Shown piece by piece: positions 50,085 to 59,692 of a stretch of DNA of 64,000 bases. The number at the start of each line of letters is the position of its first letter. Position 1 is the stretch's first letter. A model generated the notes under the pieces. The model worked only from the letters and a program-made list of their open reading frames with translations. It made no database searches and had not been told where the DNA came from. This stretch comes from Symbiodinium kawagutii (taxonomy: Eukaryota; Sar; Dinophyceae; Suessiales; Symbiodiniaceae). The DNA is taken from contig VSDK01025670.1 in the NCBI GenBank assembly GCA_009767595.1, forward strand, positions 36,349 to 100,348. Direction: 5' to 3'. A program made the position numbers and the translations under genes.

Positions 50085-51930
50085 CTCGCATATGGTGATA
50101 CTCTTCTTTCATGACCTTCGCATCAATGGGAAGTTCAAGCCAAGAACGAGGAAGGGTGACTTGTCGCACCATTTTCTCACTCTGGGGAATCACCAATCTA
50201 AACTTAACCACCCGATGAGTATCAAAGTAAGGCTCTGATAGAACAGCAATATGAGAAACCCAGCTGGCCAAACTAGGAGACAACAAAGCTGTGTCAGGGC
50301 GAGTGACATCCTTGCATGTGGGTGGCATCTCGGTGTGGTACAGTCGGTGATGAATTGCATTGAGGTCTTGAAGACCCCGAGCTCGCAACTGGTCTGAAAT
50401 GGTACTGCCCATGGGGTCAAGATTGAAATCACCCAAGATCACATAAGGCAGGTTGATTTGATCAGCAGCTTGGAGTGCAATTTTGATGAGGTCCAGCGTA
50501 TATGACACTGCATTGGCATTACCTGACGCCAAACCATACAAAACAAGCCCTTGAATGTGCATATCACCAACATCAATGATCACATGGAGAATGCGTGAAG
50601 TCAAAGCCCAGTCATGGGGAACGGTCCCTTGGACCTTGCGCACCGGGTAGTGAGTCAAACAAGCAACTCCCAATGCTTTGCCCCTTGTGCTTTCCTGGCC
50701 ATCGATTCTGGCTCGATACTCCGCTACCGGTGGACTCCAAATGGCACGATATCCATCCCTGTGTATGGCCCGAGATACGTTACGTTGGGTGACATGGGTT
50801 GCCGCTGTTTCACTGGCCGCTATAATATCGGCTCCTTCTAGCTGCATCAAGTCTTCATAGGTATCCACTTTAGGACCAATGGTGGTGGGGTTGGTGATCG
50901 CCCAGTTGATAGTCAGGTGATCTGATGGTCCAGGGTGAGAAGCTTCTCCGATTCTGATTCCTGCCCATGGGTGAGTGGGTCTCCTAGTGATCGCATCATT
51001 GGAGCGCAAACAAATGCTAAGCAAAAAAGCAGTGGCTTGGGACAAAAATTTGACAATACTGTGCGTGAAAATGTGCCTCCCAAGTGTATCAAACTCGAAT
51101 GCTGTACAATGAGTGGCTGGGTCAAACATGGCACTTGTGGCAAAAGTCATATGACAAATCAATATGTCATGGAACGTTCGGCAACCTGAGTGGTCAAAAA
51201 CCAAAAGATGTCCTCGGTGTTGTGGCAATGATAGGAAATGAAAATGAGCGAATGGGCAAAGATGGCAAACATGAACAGGATGAAAAATCAAGATCACAAC
51301 CTGGCAACCAGAAAAATCATCAGCGGTAGGAAACCAAGGATCGCCATGTAGCATCTGTGAGAAAAGAATCGCAAACCAACGAATATCTTCACTGCAAATC
51401 ACCACAATTGCAACAGAGTTTAAATGCTGTGCTTGTGATGGGAGTGAGAGCAAAGTGTGTGCCAGCGACAAAACTTCCCAAGGTTCAGCGAAAAGGATTA
51501 GGAGGCGAGAATCATGCGGCCCATCCTGGCTATCAAAACCTGCCTGGGATCTCATAGCCACCCTAGGATATGCAAGAAACTCATCCTGATGGATCCTGCC
51601 CGGGATCATGTGTCCCTGGAAAGTGACGTTACAAACTACTTTGGTTCCCATTGTAGACAACTGACACTCCAAGCAAATCATGCAACCGGTGGCCAACTCA
51701 ATGAAAATCAATCTGAATAGCAGGAAGAAATGATACACCGGATAGATGCTACTCAAAATCCAATGGATCATTATGTGCCCCAAATAGCAAATCCGAGTTC
51801 CAGTGACAAAGACTTGATAAAATGCACTTTGGAAACTGCAAGAGTTGCAATGAAAGGTAAAATTCACATTGATGCTAGCACGAAAGTTGGCAAGGCTAAA
51901 ACGAATTCTACAGCTCACCAGCAGCCAATG
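49954..51930 (-). CDS. LINE-2 ORF2: endonuclease/exonuclease/phosphatase (APE-type) protein
   Basis: The frame runs on from ORF1 after one TGA (51931-51933). There is no ATG until 51771, so either the TGA is read through or translation starts internally. The first 300 residues are hydrophobic, rich in Phe, His and Cys, and unlike a folded domain; this part may be leader rather than protein. The motif GEASHPGP is followed by the EEP domain, with ITNP Asn, AASE Glu, GDFN, DTALLSP and FDTHR at the end. It should nick target DNA for reverse transcription. The last 131 nt overlap the ATG-started part of ORF3 in the +1 frame, ending TATPEV-TAA. The endonuclease call is firm; the true start is not. 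Confidence 0.8.
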   Translation of the reverse strand, partial: HWLLVSCRIRFSLANFRASINVNFTFHCNSCSFQSAFYQVFVTGTRICYLGHIMIHWILSSIYPVYHFFLLFRLIFIELATGCMICLECQLSTMGTKVVCNVTFQGHMIPGRIHQDEFLAYPRVAMRSQAGFDSQDGPHDSRLLILFAEPWEVLSLAHTLLSLPSQAQHLNSVAIVVICSEDIRWFAILFSQMLHGDPWFPTADDFSGCQVVILIFHPVHVCHLCPFAHFHFLSLPQHRGHLLVFDHSGCRTFHDILICHMTFATSAMFDPATHCTAFEFDTLGRHIFTHSIVKFLSQATAFLLSICLRSNDAITRRPTHPWAGIRIGEASHPGPSDHLTINWAITNPTTIGPKVDTYEDLMQLEGADIIAASETAATHVTQRNVSRAIHRDGYRAIWSPPVAEYRARIDGQESTRGKALGVACLTHYPVRKVQGTVPHDWALTSRILHVIIDVGDMHIQGLVLYGLASGNANAVSYTLDLIKIALQAADQINLPYVILGDFNLDPMGSTISDQLRARGLQDLNAIHHRLYHTEMPPTCKDVTRPDTALLSPSLASWVSHIAVLSEPYFDTHRVVKFRLVIPQSEKMVRQVTLPRSWLELPIDAKVMKEEYHHMRDAPPETITQWGNHIEVMLDRAYQETQRQESAEPHCAPTATPEV

Positions 51931-54900
51931 TCAATGCTCGGAATCCATGTCCGAGTCTTCAGCTGGTTCATGTGTCCGCTTGGAGTGTGAACGCAACAAC
52001 TGTTTGAGTTCATCCATTCGGCTATCCATCATCTGAGTGTTCTGTTGCAGTGAGAGCTTGAGGGTACGGTCAACCTCTTGTTGCAAGGTGGTCAGATTCT
52101 GATTCACAACCGCAAACTGTTCCCCAGTACGTTGTTCCAAGGACTGAATCATCTGGTGGGACTCAGCTTTGTGGTGTTCCTGCACCTTGATGAGTTTCTG
52201 CATGTCTGCCTGGAGATTCGAAATCTTCTCGTCCTGTTCCTGAAATCGTTGCGCTACCGGTCCTGTGGTAACCCTGGGCTGCGTGGCAGTCGGACGCATG
52301 GGTGCCCATGGGTCTCCACCAGGTTGTTGAAATGGATCGGATCCTGTGCCAGGTGAACTTCGGGGACCCACTACCACCGGTGCCTGCTGAACATCTTTGT
52401 CTGGTAAGAATTGTAGCAGAACAGGAGAACCATTGAAATGATGTACTCCAGGGGGAGGATGTGCTTGACGTACCAAGTAACCTGATGGACCAATTGCCTT
52501 GAAAGGACAAGCTTCCCACTTCAATGTTTCCAACCACCTCGTCATCATGGTCATTGTCACTCCGAATGGAAGGCCCAAAATCTTGTACACCAAGTTTCCC
52601 ATGGCTTTCTGGGGAGGAGCTTCACCTGGGTGCAACACCGCCCATGCCTTGTCAAACTGTGAGGCACGTACCCGGTAGCCAACCGAGGTTTTGCCACGAA
52701 CCAAGCCCAAGCAGCCCGGAATAGCTGCGGATTGACACATGGCTCTGGAAACATCCATGTCGGACCAAAGAACCTTGAATTCAGTGGATAGTCTACCATT
52801 GGGTAGCTTCGGCGTACAAAAGATCTTGTTGTATCCTGATTTCCGGAGGAATTCGTCCAGTTTGACATTCTGAACCATGCCGTGGATTTGAAGACTTGTT
52901 GCCTGAGTGGGGCTCGCCTGGGCTCTCCCCATTCTCAAGCTCTTTCCCCACATGGATTGCAGTGCCAATTGGTCTTCTTGAAGCAACTTCTTCACCGTAG
53001 GAAAAGGCTTGGACACAAGGTCCAACCAGGTGTCACTATCAAAATCTTCCTTGTGCATGGTGAGTGCCAATAAAGTACATTCTTCAGTGTCAATCATCAT
53101 GGAATCTCCCGTGGTCCATTTGATCTGCTTGGTACCAAGTTGTACTAAACTGCCGGAGATGATCACCATTTGCTTGTCACGATTATAACAAGGAAATTTG
53201 ATGGCAGTAACTGGAAGGCGTGAGTCACATGGAGGTGGTCCTGGGAAAACAAGAGCCAACTCGTCAGCACTTGTCTGAACACCATTTTGCAGCCATGGAA
53301 TGGCACTGGCTGGGGAGGCCAAGCATACACCAGTTGCCTGAGGGCGAATGGCAGGTAACATGATGGCAGCTGATCCATCTTCACAACAAAAGTATCCAGG
53401 GAACAGGTCATAGTCCTCGATATCCAGTGGGATCTCTGATCGACGTTTCTTGGGTTTCCATGGAGCTCCCGGTGGTGGCTTGGTAGTGACAGGTTTTGAG
53501 GGCTTGGGAACCTCGATCTTGGCATCTTCCAACAGGGAATAGAGATTCCGCAGTCGTGGTCCCCCCATCGGTTGCGAAGTGATTGACTGCAGTTTGGTCA
53601 AACCGTATTTGTCCAAAAGAAGATCCACTGACTTGGATACCCATGGAAGCTCATACCCTTGTTCTAAGAGCATGGCTGCCAGCGCGCTCTGTTGATATGC
53701 CCGCTGTTGGGTTTTAGCGGGTCCCCCCCCTCCTCCTACAAGGCGCAGAACTGGGAGCGGTGGGGTCAGGTGCAAAATGATCAGTTCATCAGGCGTGGAT
53801 CGATACATGTCAAACCATTGCTCTTCATCTTGGATCAGATTCTGACCATGTTGAAAGATCATCTTGTGTTTACCTTCACATGGCTGAAGAGTGATGAAGA
53901 GAATCTGCTGGATGGTGTGCATGGAGAAATCACTGGGAAACTTTCCATACCAAAGCACAGAACCAGACCAATGGAGTTGAAACGTCTTGGCGGGAAACGT
54001 CACCGACTGCATGGCATGATTCATGATAGCTCTGGTGGCCAGCACAGCTAGAACAAGTTCAAATGGTTTGTGTGGGCACACCCCGTCAGTACTTGCTGGT
54101 CGAAACAAGAGTACAATCTGGGTGGGAGTGCATTGAACTTCTAAAACTCGGCCAAGCTTGCGCATTCCATCCGAAGTCATCAGACCTCCCCAAAAATCCC
54201 CAATGGTTTGCCTTGCAGGGGAATCGCCCATAATGCCCATCAAAACAGTATCACTCATTGGGTTCCAAGTCCAGGTGATCTTACAACTCTGATAGGCAGC
54301 AAGGAGAAACACTGGCTGACCAGTCATGGCTGGTGGTGGGAGTTGTTCATCCATGACAATCATCCGTTCAGTGGCTCTCTGATGGCATGCAATGACCCCA
54401 AATTGATCATACGGCAGTCCGATATCTTCCAAGGCTTGGTGGTCCACAACAGGCAAATTGCGAGGTATCTGGAGGATTGTGAGAGATTGATCAATCAGCA
54501 TCAGCAAGTTCATGGGGTCTTCAGTGTGGCGGAAGGAGATATGATCTGGATCATACATCAGTTCGACAACCGGAGCACCTGGTTCAACATGGTGGCTGAC
54601 ATGTGGCACAAAGTCTGAATCCCAGGGTAAAACCAAGTCAGCATATGAGACATTGCTCGCAAACCAAAAGTTCTGTGTGTTGCGTTCGAATCGAACGCAT
54701 CCTTTCAGAACCACCTGAAACGGGGCTGTGTCATGCATGTCAGTGCTTGCAGGAGAAGTGTGTGTAGGTGTGAATGGCGACACCTGCGTGGGCTGGAGTC
54801 CTTCTACCGCACTGTGTTGGGCATGAGGCTCTTCAGGAAACCATGTGATGGTGGCACTTGGATCCTGCCAAATCTGAGAAATCAGGTCATCATACGATTG

Positions 54901-56487
54901 TAGTATTGTCGATGGCAGGGGAGCTGACAACTGTGTCATGATGAAACCATGTGTGAGTCTCTGAAATCCAACCTCGGAGGCAGTCCAACATTCATCAAGG
55001 TACCTCTGAGTGACAGCCTGGATGTCCAATGAGGTCTCCCACGTGGAGTTGCACCATGCCACCAACAAAGGGAGAACTTGAATGGCAGTCACCACATTGC
55101 CTTGAATGGTCCATGAGAGCTCAAGGGAATCATGATGGAAGCACTGATTGGTCAGACCATGCTTCAAGCTGATCTCCGCTGGGTGCCAGTGCCTGGCCTG
55201 GTGTGGAGCCTCTGGATCGCGAAGGTAGTGTCCATAAAATTGGTGCTGGGCCAGGTACCCTTCACTCAGCTCATGTTGTCGGCCGTACATGCTCATGAAC
55301 GTCGGGTTGGTGTCCATCTGATCATATGTTCGATGATGCAACAACTGCAATCCTGTTTTCCCCACAACCTTGGTGAAGTTGGGGTTGGTGGCAACCTGAA
55401 GCGCTTCTGGTGTCAGATACAATTGGGTTTTGGTTTCTTCAGGCCAACATTGAAACACTGCATCAGTGGGAGGGATATTCAATTCCGTGCTGATCCATCC
55501 TGGCACTGGAAATTCAGGAACCTCGGCATGAACCCTTTTGGCAATGCAAAACCATCTGGGTCTGTCATTGTGAAGCACCTGGGAAATGTTGATGGTTCTC
55601 TGAAAAATGATTTTGTATCCTATCCAGTGAAATGCACGTGTGATGAGAGAGCGATGAGGATGCTGAGCAAAATTGGCCACCTGTTCTACCATGATGTAAC
55701 TAGGTCGGAAAAACCTACATTCCAAGACTGATTCCAATAGGAGCGCTCCGTCAGCACGATTCAGGCCTGGGGACTCATTTGCTCCCGTCCATGCTGGACA
55801 GGGTGCTGACAAAGTGACCACGTCAACTCCCTGAAGCGAAACTGATGCTTTCCACTTGGGTGACAACACATCATCCCGGATAATCCAATCACCATGGTGG
55901 TCAGCAAAAAATTGGAGCGGAACATGGTCTGGCAACTGGAGAAATCCAGCATGGTTGGTGAGGGCATAAGATTGAGCAATCAGCACATCATGTTCTACTG
56001 CTATGGTTCTAACCTGGCCGGCATCTGTCAAAGAGCAAACGAAGTCCAAGGCACTTTTCCATCCCCCAAAACCACCTGCAAACAGTTCCAAATGCAGGAG
56101 GTGGTTGTTGGTTGGAGAAACCTCTGGCAATGGCATCATCAGGGATCGTTCATCAAAAATGTAGTTCACACCCAGCAAATCAAACTGTTCAACATTGCGC
56201 AACCAAAACTTGCCAGAGGGGGGAAGCTGCGTCTGAATGTTCCAACAAACAGTTTGTGATTGCAAAGGTTGATCCGGGGGTACAAACACACTGTCTGCCC
56301 AAAACTCCTCAAGTCCAAATCCCTCAGCAGCGAATTGGGTGACTTCCAGCACAAGAATGCTCTCTTTGAGGGTGACCTTCTCCAAGGAAGCAAGGATGTT
56401 CACTCTTTGAGCATGGGGGAAGCTGCCACGGGATCCAAGGACGTCATAGTCCCTAAGATAGGGATCGATGGCAACATCTGATGGCAT
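51931..56487 (-). CDS. LINE-2 ORF1: divergent C5-methyltransferase-like protein with coiled coil
   Basis: 1518 residues from the first ATG (56487, context GCCATGC). A methyltransferase-like fold spans about 130-480: motif I LHLELFAGGFGGWKSAL (131-147), motif IV TLSAPCPAWTG with Cys 230, motif VI MVEQV with Glu 268 where ENV is usual, motif VIII NDRPRW near 307-312, motif IX RHWHPAEISLKHG, and motif X IQGNVVTAIQ. The Cys and Glu are kept but PCQ and ENV are altered, so activity is uncertain. No Ulp1-like region was seen. Residues about 1234-1345 (YRVRASQFDKAWAVL, then LKWEACPF) match the same position in LINE-1 ORF1, followed by a proline/glycine linker and a coiled coil at about 1412-1500. 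The stop is TGA, and the downstream frame continues as ORF2 without a shift. Confidence 0.87.
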   Translation of the reverse strand: MPSDVAIDPYLRDYDVLGSRGSFPHAQRVNILASLEKVTLKESILVLEVTQFAAEGFGLEEFWADSVFVPPDQPLQSQTVCWNIQTQLPPSGKFWLRNVEQFDLLGVNYIFDERSLMMPLPEVSPTNNHLLHLELFAGGFGGWKSALDFVCSLTDAGQVRTIAVEHDVLIAQSYALTNHAGFLQLPDHVPLQFFADHHGDWIIRDDVLSPKWKASVSLQGVDVVTLSAPCPAWTGANESPGLNRADGALLLESVLECRFFRPSYIMVEQVANFAQHPHRSLITRAFHWIGYKIIFQRTINISQVLHNDRPRWFCIAKRVHAEVPEFPVPGWISTELNIPPTDAVFQCWPEETKTQLYLTPEALQVATNPNFTKVVGKTGLQLLHHRTYDQMDTNPTFMSMYGRQHELSEGYLAQHQFYGHYLRDPEAPHQARHWHPAEISLKHGLTNQCFHHDSLELSWTIQGNVVTAIQVLPLLVAWCNSTWETSLDIQAVTQRYLDECWTASEVGFQRLTHGFIMTQLSAPLPSTILQSYDDLISQIWQDPSATITWFPEEPHAQHSAVEGLQPTQVSPFTPTHTSPASTDMHDTAPFQVVLKGCVRFERNTQNFWFASNVSYADLVLPWDSDFVPHVSHHVEPGAPVVELMYDPDHISFRHTEDPMNLLMLIDQSLTILQIPRNLPVVDHQALEDIGLPYDQFGVIACHQRATERMIVMDEQLPPPAMTGQPVFLLAAYQSCKITWTWNPMSDTVLMGIMGDSPARQTIGDFWGGLMTSDGMRKLGRVLEVQCTPTQIVLLFRPASTDGVCPHKPFELVLAVLATRAIMNHAMQSVTFPAKTFQLHWSGSVLWYGKFPSDFSMHTIQQILFITLQPCEGKHKMIFQHGQNLIQDEEQWFDMYRSTPDELIILHLTPPLPVLRLVGGGGGPAKTQQRAYQQSALAAMLLEQGYELPWVSKSVDLLLDKYGLTKLQSITSQPMGGPRLRNLYSLLEDAKIEVPKPSKPVTTKPPPGAPWKPKKRRSEIPLDIEDYDLFPGYFCCEDGSAAIMLPAIRPQATGVCLASPASAIPWLQNGVQTSADELALVFPGPPPCDSRLPVTAIKFPCYNRDKQMVIISGSLVQLGTKQIKWTTGDSMMIDTEECTLLALTMHKEDFDSDTWLDLVSKPFPTVKKLLQEDQLALQSMWGKSLRMGRAQASPTQATSLQIHGMVQNVKLDEFLRKSGYNKIFCTPKLPNGRLSTEFKVLWSDMDVSRAMCQSAAIPGCLGLVRGKTSVGYRVRASQFDKAWAVLHPGEAPPQKAMGNLVYKILGLPFGVTMTMMTRWLETLKWEACPFKAIGPSGYLVRQAHPPPGVHHFNGSPVLLQFLPDKDVQQAPVVVGPRSSPGTGSDPFQQPGGDPWAPMRPTATQPRVTTGPVAQRFQEQDEKISNLQADMQKLIKVQEHHKAESHQMIQSLEQRTGEQFAVVNQNLTTLQQEVDRTLKLSLQQNTQMMDSRMDELKQLLRSHSKRTHEPAEDSDMDSEH

Positions 56488-56553
56488 GGCTCCGTTCGTG
56501 CGCCCGACAGGAGGGCACAACAAGACTGGCGCGGGGAGCTGGAGCCTAAATCT

Positions 56554-56568
56554 TCAACCAACCATCCC
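56554..56568. repeat. Target-site duplication of LINE-2, 5' side
   Basis: Second copy of TCAACCAACCATCCC, directly before the right half of the interrupted family-3 element (56569-56610). Confidence 0.85.
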
Positions 56569-56610
56569 GAAGTCGTTGGGGAAAGCGCATGTTTTAAACC
56601 ACCAACCGAG
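56569..56610. mobile_element. MITE-like family 3, copy 5, right half (split by LINE-2)
   Basis: Ends in TTTAAACCACCAACCGAG, the inverted partner of the end at 45651. Separated from it by the LINE-2 insertion. Confidence 0.65.
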
Positions 56611-58854
56611 CTATCTTTGTCGGCTATCCTCCATAGTTAACCACTAATAACCATAGTTAATCACCAACATTGGTTGGATTCATCCTTGGCAACCAGTTGG
56701 ATCACCATTCCCCGAAGAAAACCAGTAGCTTTGTCATAGCTCTAATCCGGAAACGCCGCTTTGTTTCTACCTCGTATACGTGGCTAAACCAGGGCGGCAA
56801 CGGAACATCACCTTTGTGAATGGGTAAATGATCCACCTCGACAAATCATCTCAAAAAAACGCCCTGCCCCCAAAAAGCTTCTGCAATCGGATGCTTGGCA
56901 CATGAGAGGTCATAGGTATGCCCAAATTTCCATGTAGTACTCATGTAGCCACCCAAAAATACAAATCCAAAGCAGTCAACCAACGCCATCCAAGGCCAAC
57001 GACCTCACTCAAAATGGCCAGCGGAAAAGTGGGATAATCAACCACCTCAGTAAAGTTAACATAATTTACGGAGGTTTAAACAGCCCCTCCAGCAAGGTAG
57101 GTCGGTTACATCCCATCAACCGACTGTGACGTTTTGCTGGGTGCCCTGGACCCCAATCAGATCCACGATGGCATAGAGTGGCCTGCAGCAAGCGCGACGC
57201 AACAATTTGAACCACAACGATAGGTGAATAAACCATGATTGACTTATTCCTGAGTCACACATGATTGTCTTGACGTGACGATAGTATGTGTAACTTAATT
57301 ATGGCTTTGATAGTATGTGGTCAAAACGATAGGTTTTGAGAACCATTACTCAATCATTGTGACTTGCCAATAACCAACAGTTACCCAGAACAGTAAGGGT
57401 GCAACCAACATCAGACGGACCCAAAACAATCTGGCCTGTGATAACTTTTGACACTGAAAGCTACTAAGAATCAAGTCACTTCATGACATTAGTCAACTAA
57501 ACAAGTTAAAATCTACACATGATTCAGTCGCTTCATGAGTTTAGTCAACTAAGCAAGATATCAAGATTATTGAGGATAATCCTTGGCCACTTTGGTGAGA
57601 CGGTCCTCCAAACAACGACAACCCAGAATGAAGCAACTCACCGCCGGCCACGAAAATGTTGCTGACGATTATACTCAACTATTACTGTACATTGTTGCTT
57701 TTCAATTACTTACCATTCTTATTGCTACTTATTGTTCGGTATCCGCTTAGCCTTTGGTTTGATCATGTGCTGAAATAATTGATCACAGGCTGAACTTCTG
57801 CTGACGACTAGTGTTGACTATCAGCCATGATCAATCATGCATAGCCATTTTGAACCACGGTTGTCCGTGGTCGGTTGTGATCAACCAACATTGGTAGTTC
57901 CGAAGAACGATCAACCAATAACTGACAAAGAGTGACCACTATTTACCAACATTGATAACTATCTTCTGTTAAGCATGAATCAGTATCATCATACTTTAGA
58001 AAGCCTGAGTAGCCATTCCGATTCTTAATTGTTCTCAACTCTTAACCGTTATCAGCCATTTTCAGGCATGGTTTATTTCTTGACTATCGCATCCCTATTC
58101 TTGCTAAGAATTTTGAACCACCATGATGTGTACTTCTCAAATGTCATCACTGCGAAAAAGCACTATGGTGAGCATACTAACCAAATGGATCATCATCAAG
58201 AGCAATCATTAATGGTTTTTACTGGCCATTCATTGTCATAACCAGCATCATCCATTCCTGTTGGTATTGAACCATGATTATAATTACCTCCAGGATGGCT
58301 ACTGATCATAATGAATCATCATGATTTTCATGATGATCCATTAATGAATCCCCATTCATAGCTAGAACAGCTATGTGAATCCCTTAAACCATCAATCACG
58401 ACCATCGGCCATCAATCACAACCAAATCAACCCCTATGCTTTCCCTGATTACATTAATCACCACTAATGGCAGTCAATAATCACCATAGCTCAAACTGCC
58501 ATGGGTCAGCCCTATTCTTCACTTGTAATCACAAGCACTCATTTTTTAAGCCATCAATGACCATCATGCAACCATGATGAAGTGTCAATAAACCCATACA
58601 TCATTGTGTTGGCGATCATAACCAATGTTTTTTTGATGAATAACTAGGCATAATGACCCATATGACTATCAATTGACCCTAATTCTGGTGGTGATTGCTG
58701 GTTATCAACCATCATATAAACCCTACGTTTGTTGGTTGCTCCTGGTTCATGTCAAGGTAGGACTAATCATTGCCCCCAATTTATCAACCTCTCAGGGCCA
58801 TATTGACCTACATGTGGGGGGCTATTAATCCGGGATTGGCATTATTAACCATCA
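56611..58854. other. Flank of LINE-2, unique then repeat background
   Basis: 56611-57200 is mostly unique. 57470-57560 contains two copies of CTTCATGA..TTAGTCAACTAA about 50 bp apart. 57830-58800 is CAACCATCA-type background. No gene. Confidence 0.4.
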
Positions 58855-58912
58855 TCGTCATCACCACCACCATCACCATCACCATCACAATCACCACCAC
58901 CACCACCACCAG

Positions 58913-58995
<83 letters not shown>

Positions 58996-58996
58996 G

Positions 58997-59028
<32 letters not shown>

Positions 59029-59045
59029 CCATCATCATCATCAAC
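58855..59045. repeat. ATC/ACC microsatellite
   Basis: ATCACC units followed by a long ATC run with single GC interruptions. Confidence 0.9.
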
Positions 59046-59315
59046 AACAACATAATCAACTAACAACCATCAATAAACCCATATAAACCTTACTTTCGTT
59101 GATGATTGCTGGGTACTAACCATCATCCACCGTTGATTCCCACGGCTTTCCCAACCGTGTTGGCTTCACTGGGCCCACGTCTCCGCCGAGGCCGGCGCGG
59201 CACCTCTCCGTGGGCAGCGCGAAAGTCGCTTGCGCCACAGCTGTGCCGTTCACCACGATCTGTGACCGCAGGTGGGGAGATGTCTGTAGGGACTGTCACC
59301 ATATTGGGGATCACC
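59046..59315. other. GC-rich island open on both strands
   Basis: 59150-59300 reads VGSAKVACATAVPFTTICDR on plus and SPPAVTDRGERHSCGASDFR on minus. Probably exon material, strand undecided. Confidence 0.25.
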
Positions 59316-59370
59316 ATGATATACCAGGATATACCAACTGTATACCATGATATACCAGGATATACCAGCT
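59316..59370. repeat. GATATACCA tandem repeat
   Basis: Five or so units of GATATACCA, alternating with ACTGTATACCAT; single related units recur at 59463 and 59555. Confidence 0.65.
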
Positions 59371-59567
59371 GTAATAATAGTAATAATAATCAACAATATG
59401 GTGATAATAATAGCACCACCAATATTGTACTACTGTGCTATTAATCAATAATAATAGTACCATGATATACCAACTGTATGGTTAAGCAGTTCACCAACCA
59501 ATAATAGCTGGTTAATGGTTAATGATAGGGGATAACAACTAGCAACTATAGGGGATATACCAGCTAT

Positions 59568-59692
59568 ATATGGCTATGGGTCAAGCAGTTAACCAACAAT
59601 AATGGGGGATATTTACCAACAATAATAGTGGGAAAACAATGGTTAATGATGGGGAAACCAGGGGGACTAAGGGTTTTGACCCATAGCCCTAT
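59568..59692. mobile_element. MITE-like family 2, copy 4 (inverse orientation)
   Basis: ATATGGCTATGGGTCAAGCA at the left and GTTTTGACCCATAGCCCTAT at the right; the interior is the reverse complement of copies 1-3. A further partial copy precedes it at about 59500-59560. Confidence 0.58.

Larger units (their letters stand above)
45708..56553 (-). mobile_element. LINE-2: full-length non-LTR retrotransposon with divergent DNA methyltransferase
   Basis: A complete element of about 10.8 kb on the minus strand, flanked by identical 15-bp direct repeats TCAACCAACCATCCC at 45693-45707 and 56554-56568. Removing the element and one repeat rejoins 45651-45707 with 56569-56610 into a 99-bp inverted-repeat element of family 3, which independently confirms both ends. 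It has the same three-ORF order as LINE-1 but only distant protein similarity and lower GC. The 5' leader is about 66 nt and the 3' tail 96 nt, ending in GAGAAAA on the coding strand. All three ORFs are long and open. Confidence 0.92.

Noticed and set aside
57840..57865. Relic of the dinoflagellate spliced leader (TAGCCATTTTG)
   Set aside because: Only 11 bases match and the word is expected from the CAACCATT-rich background.
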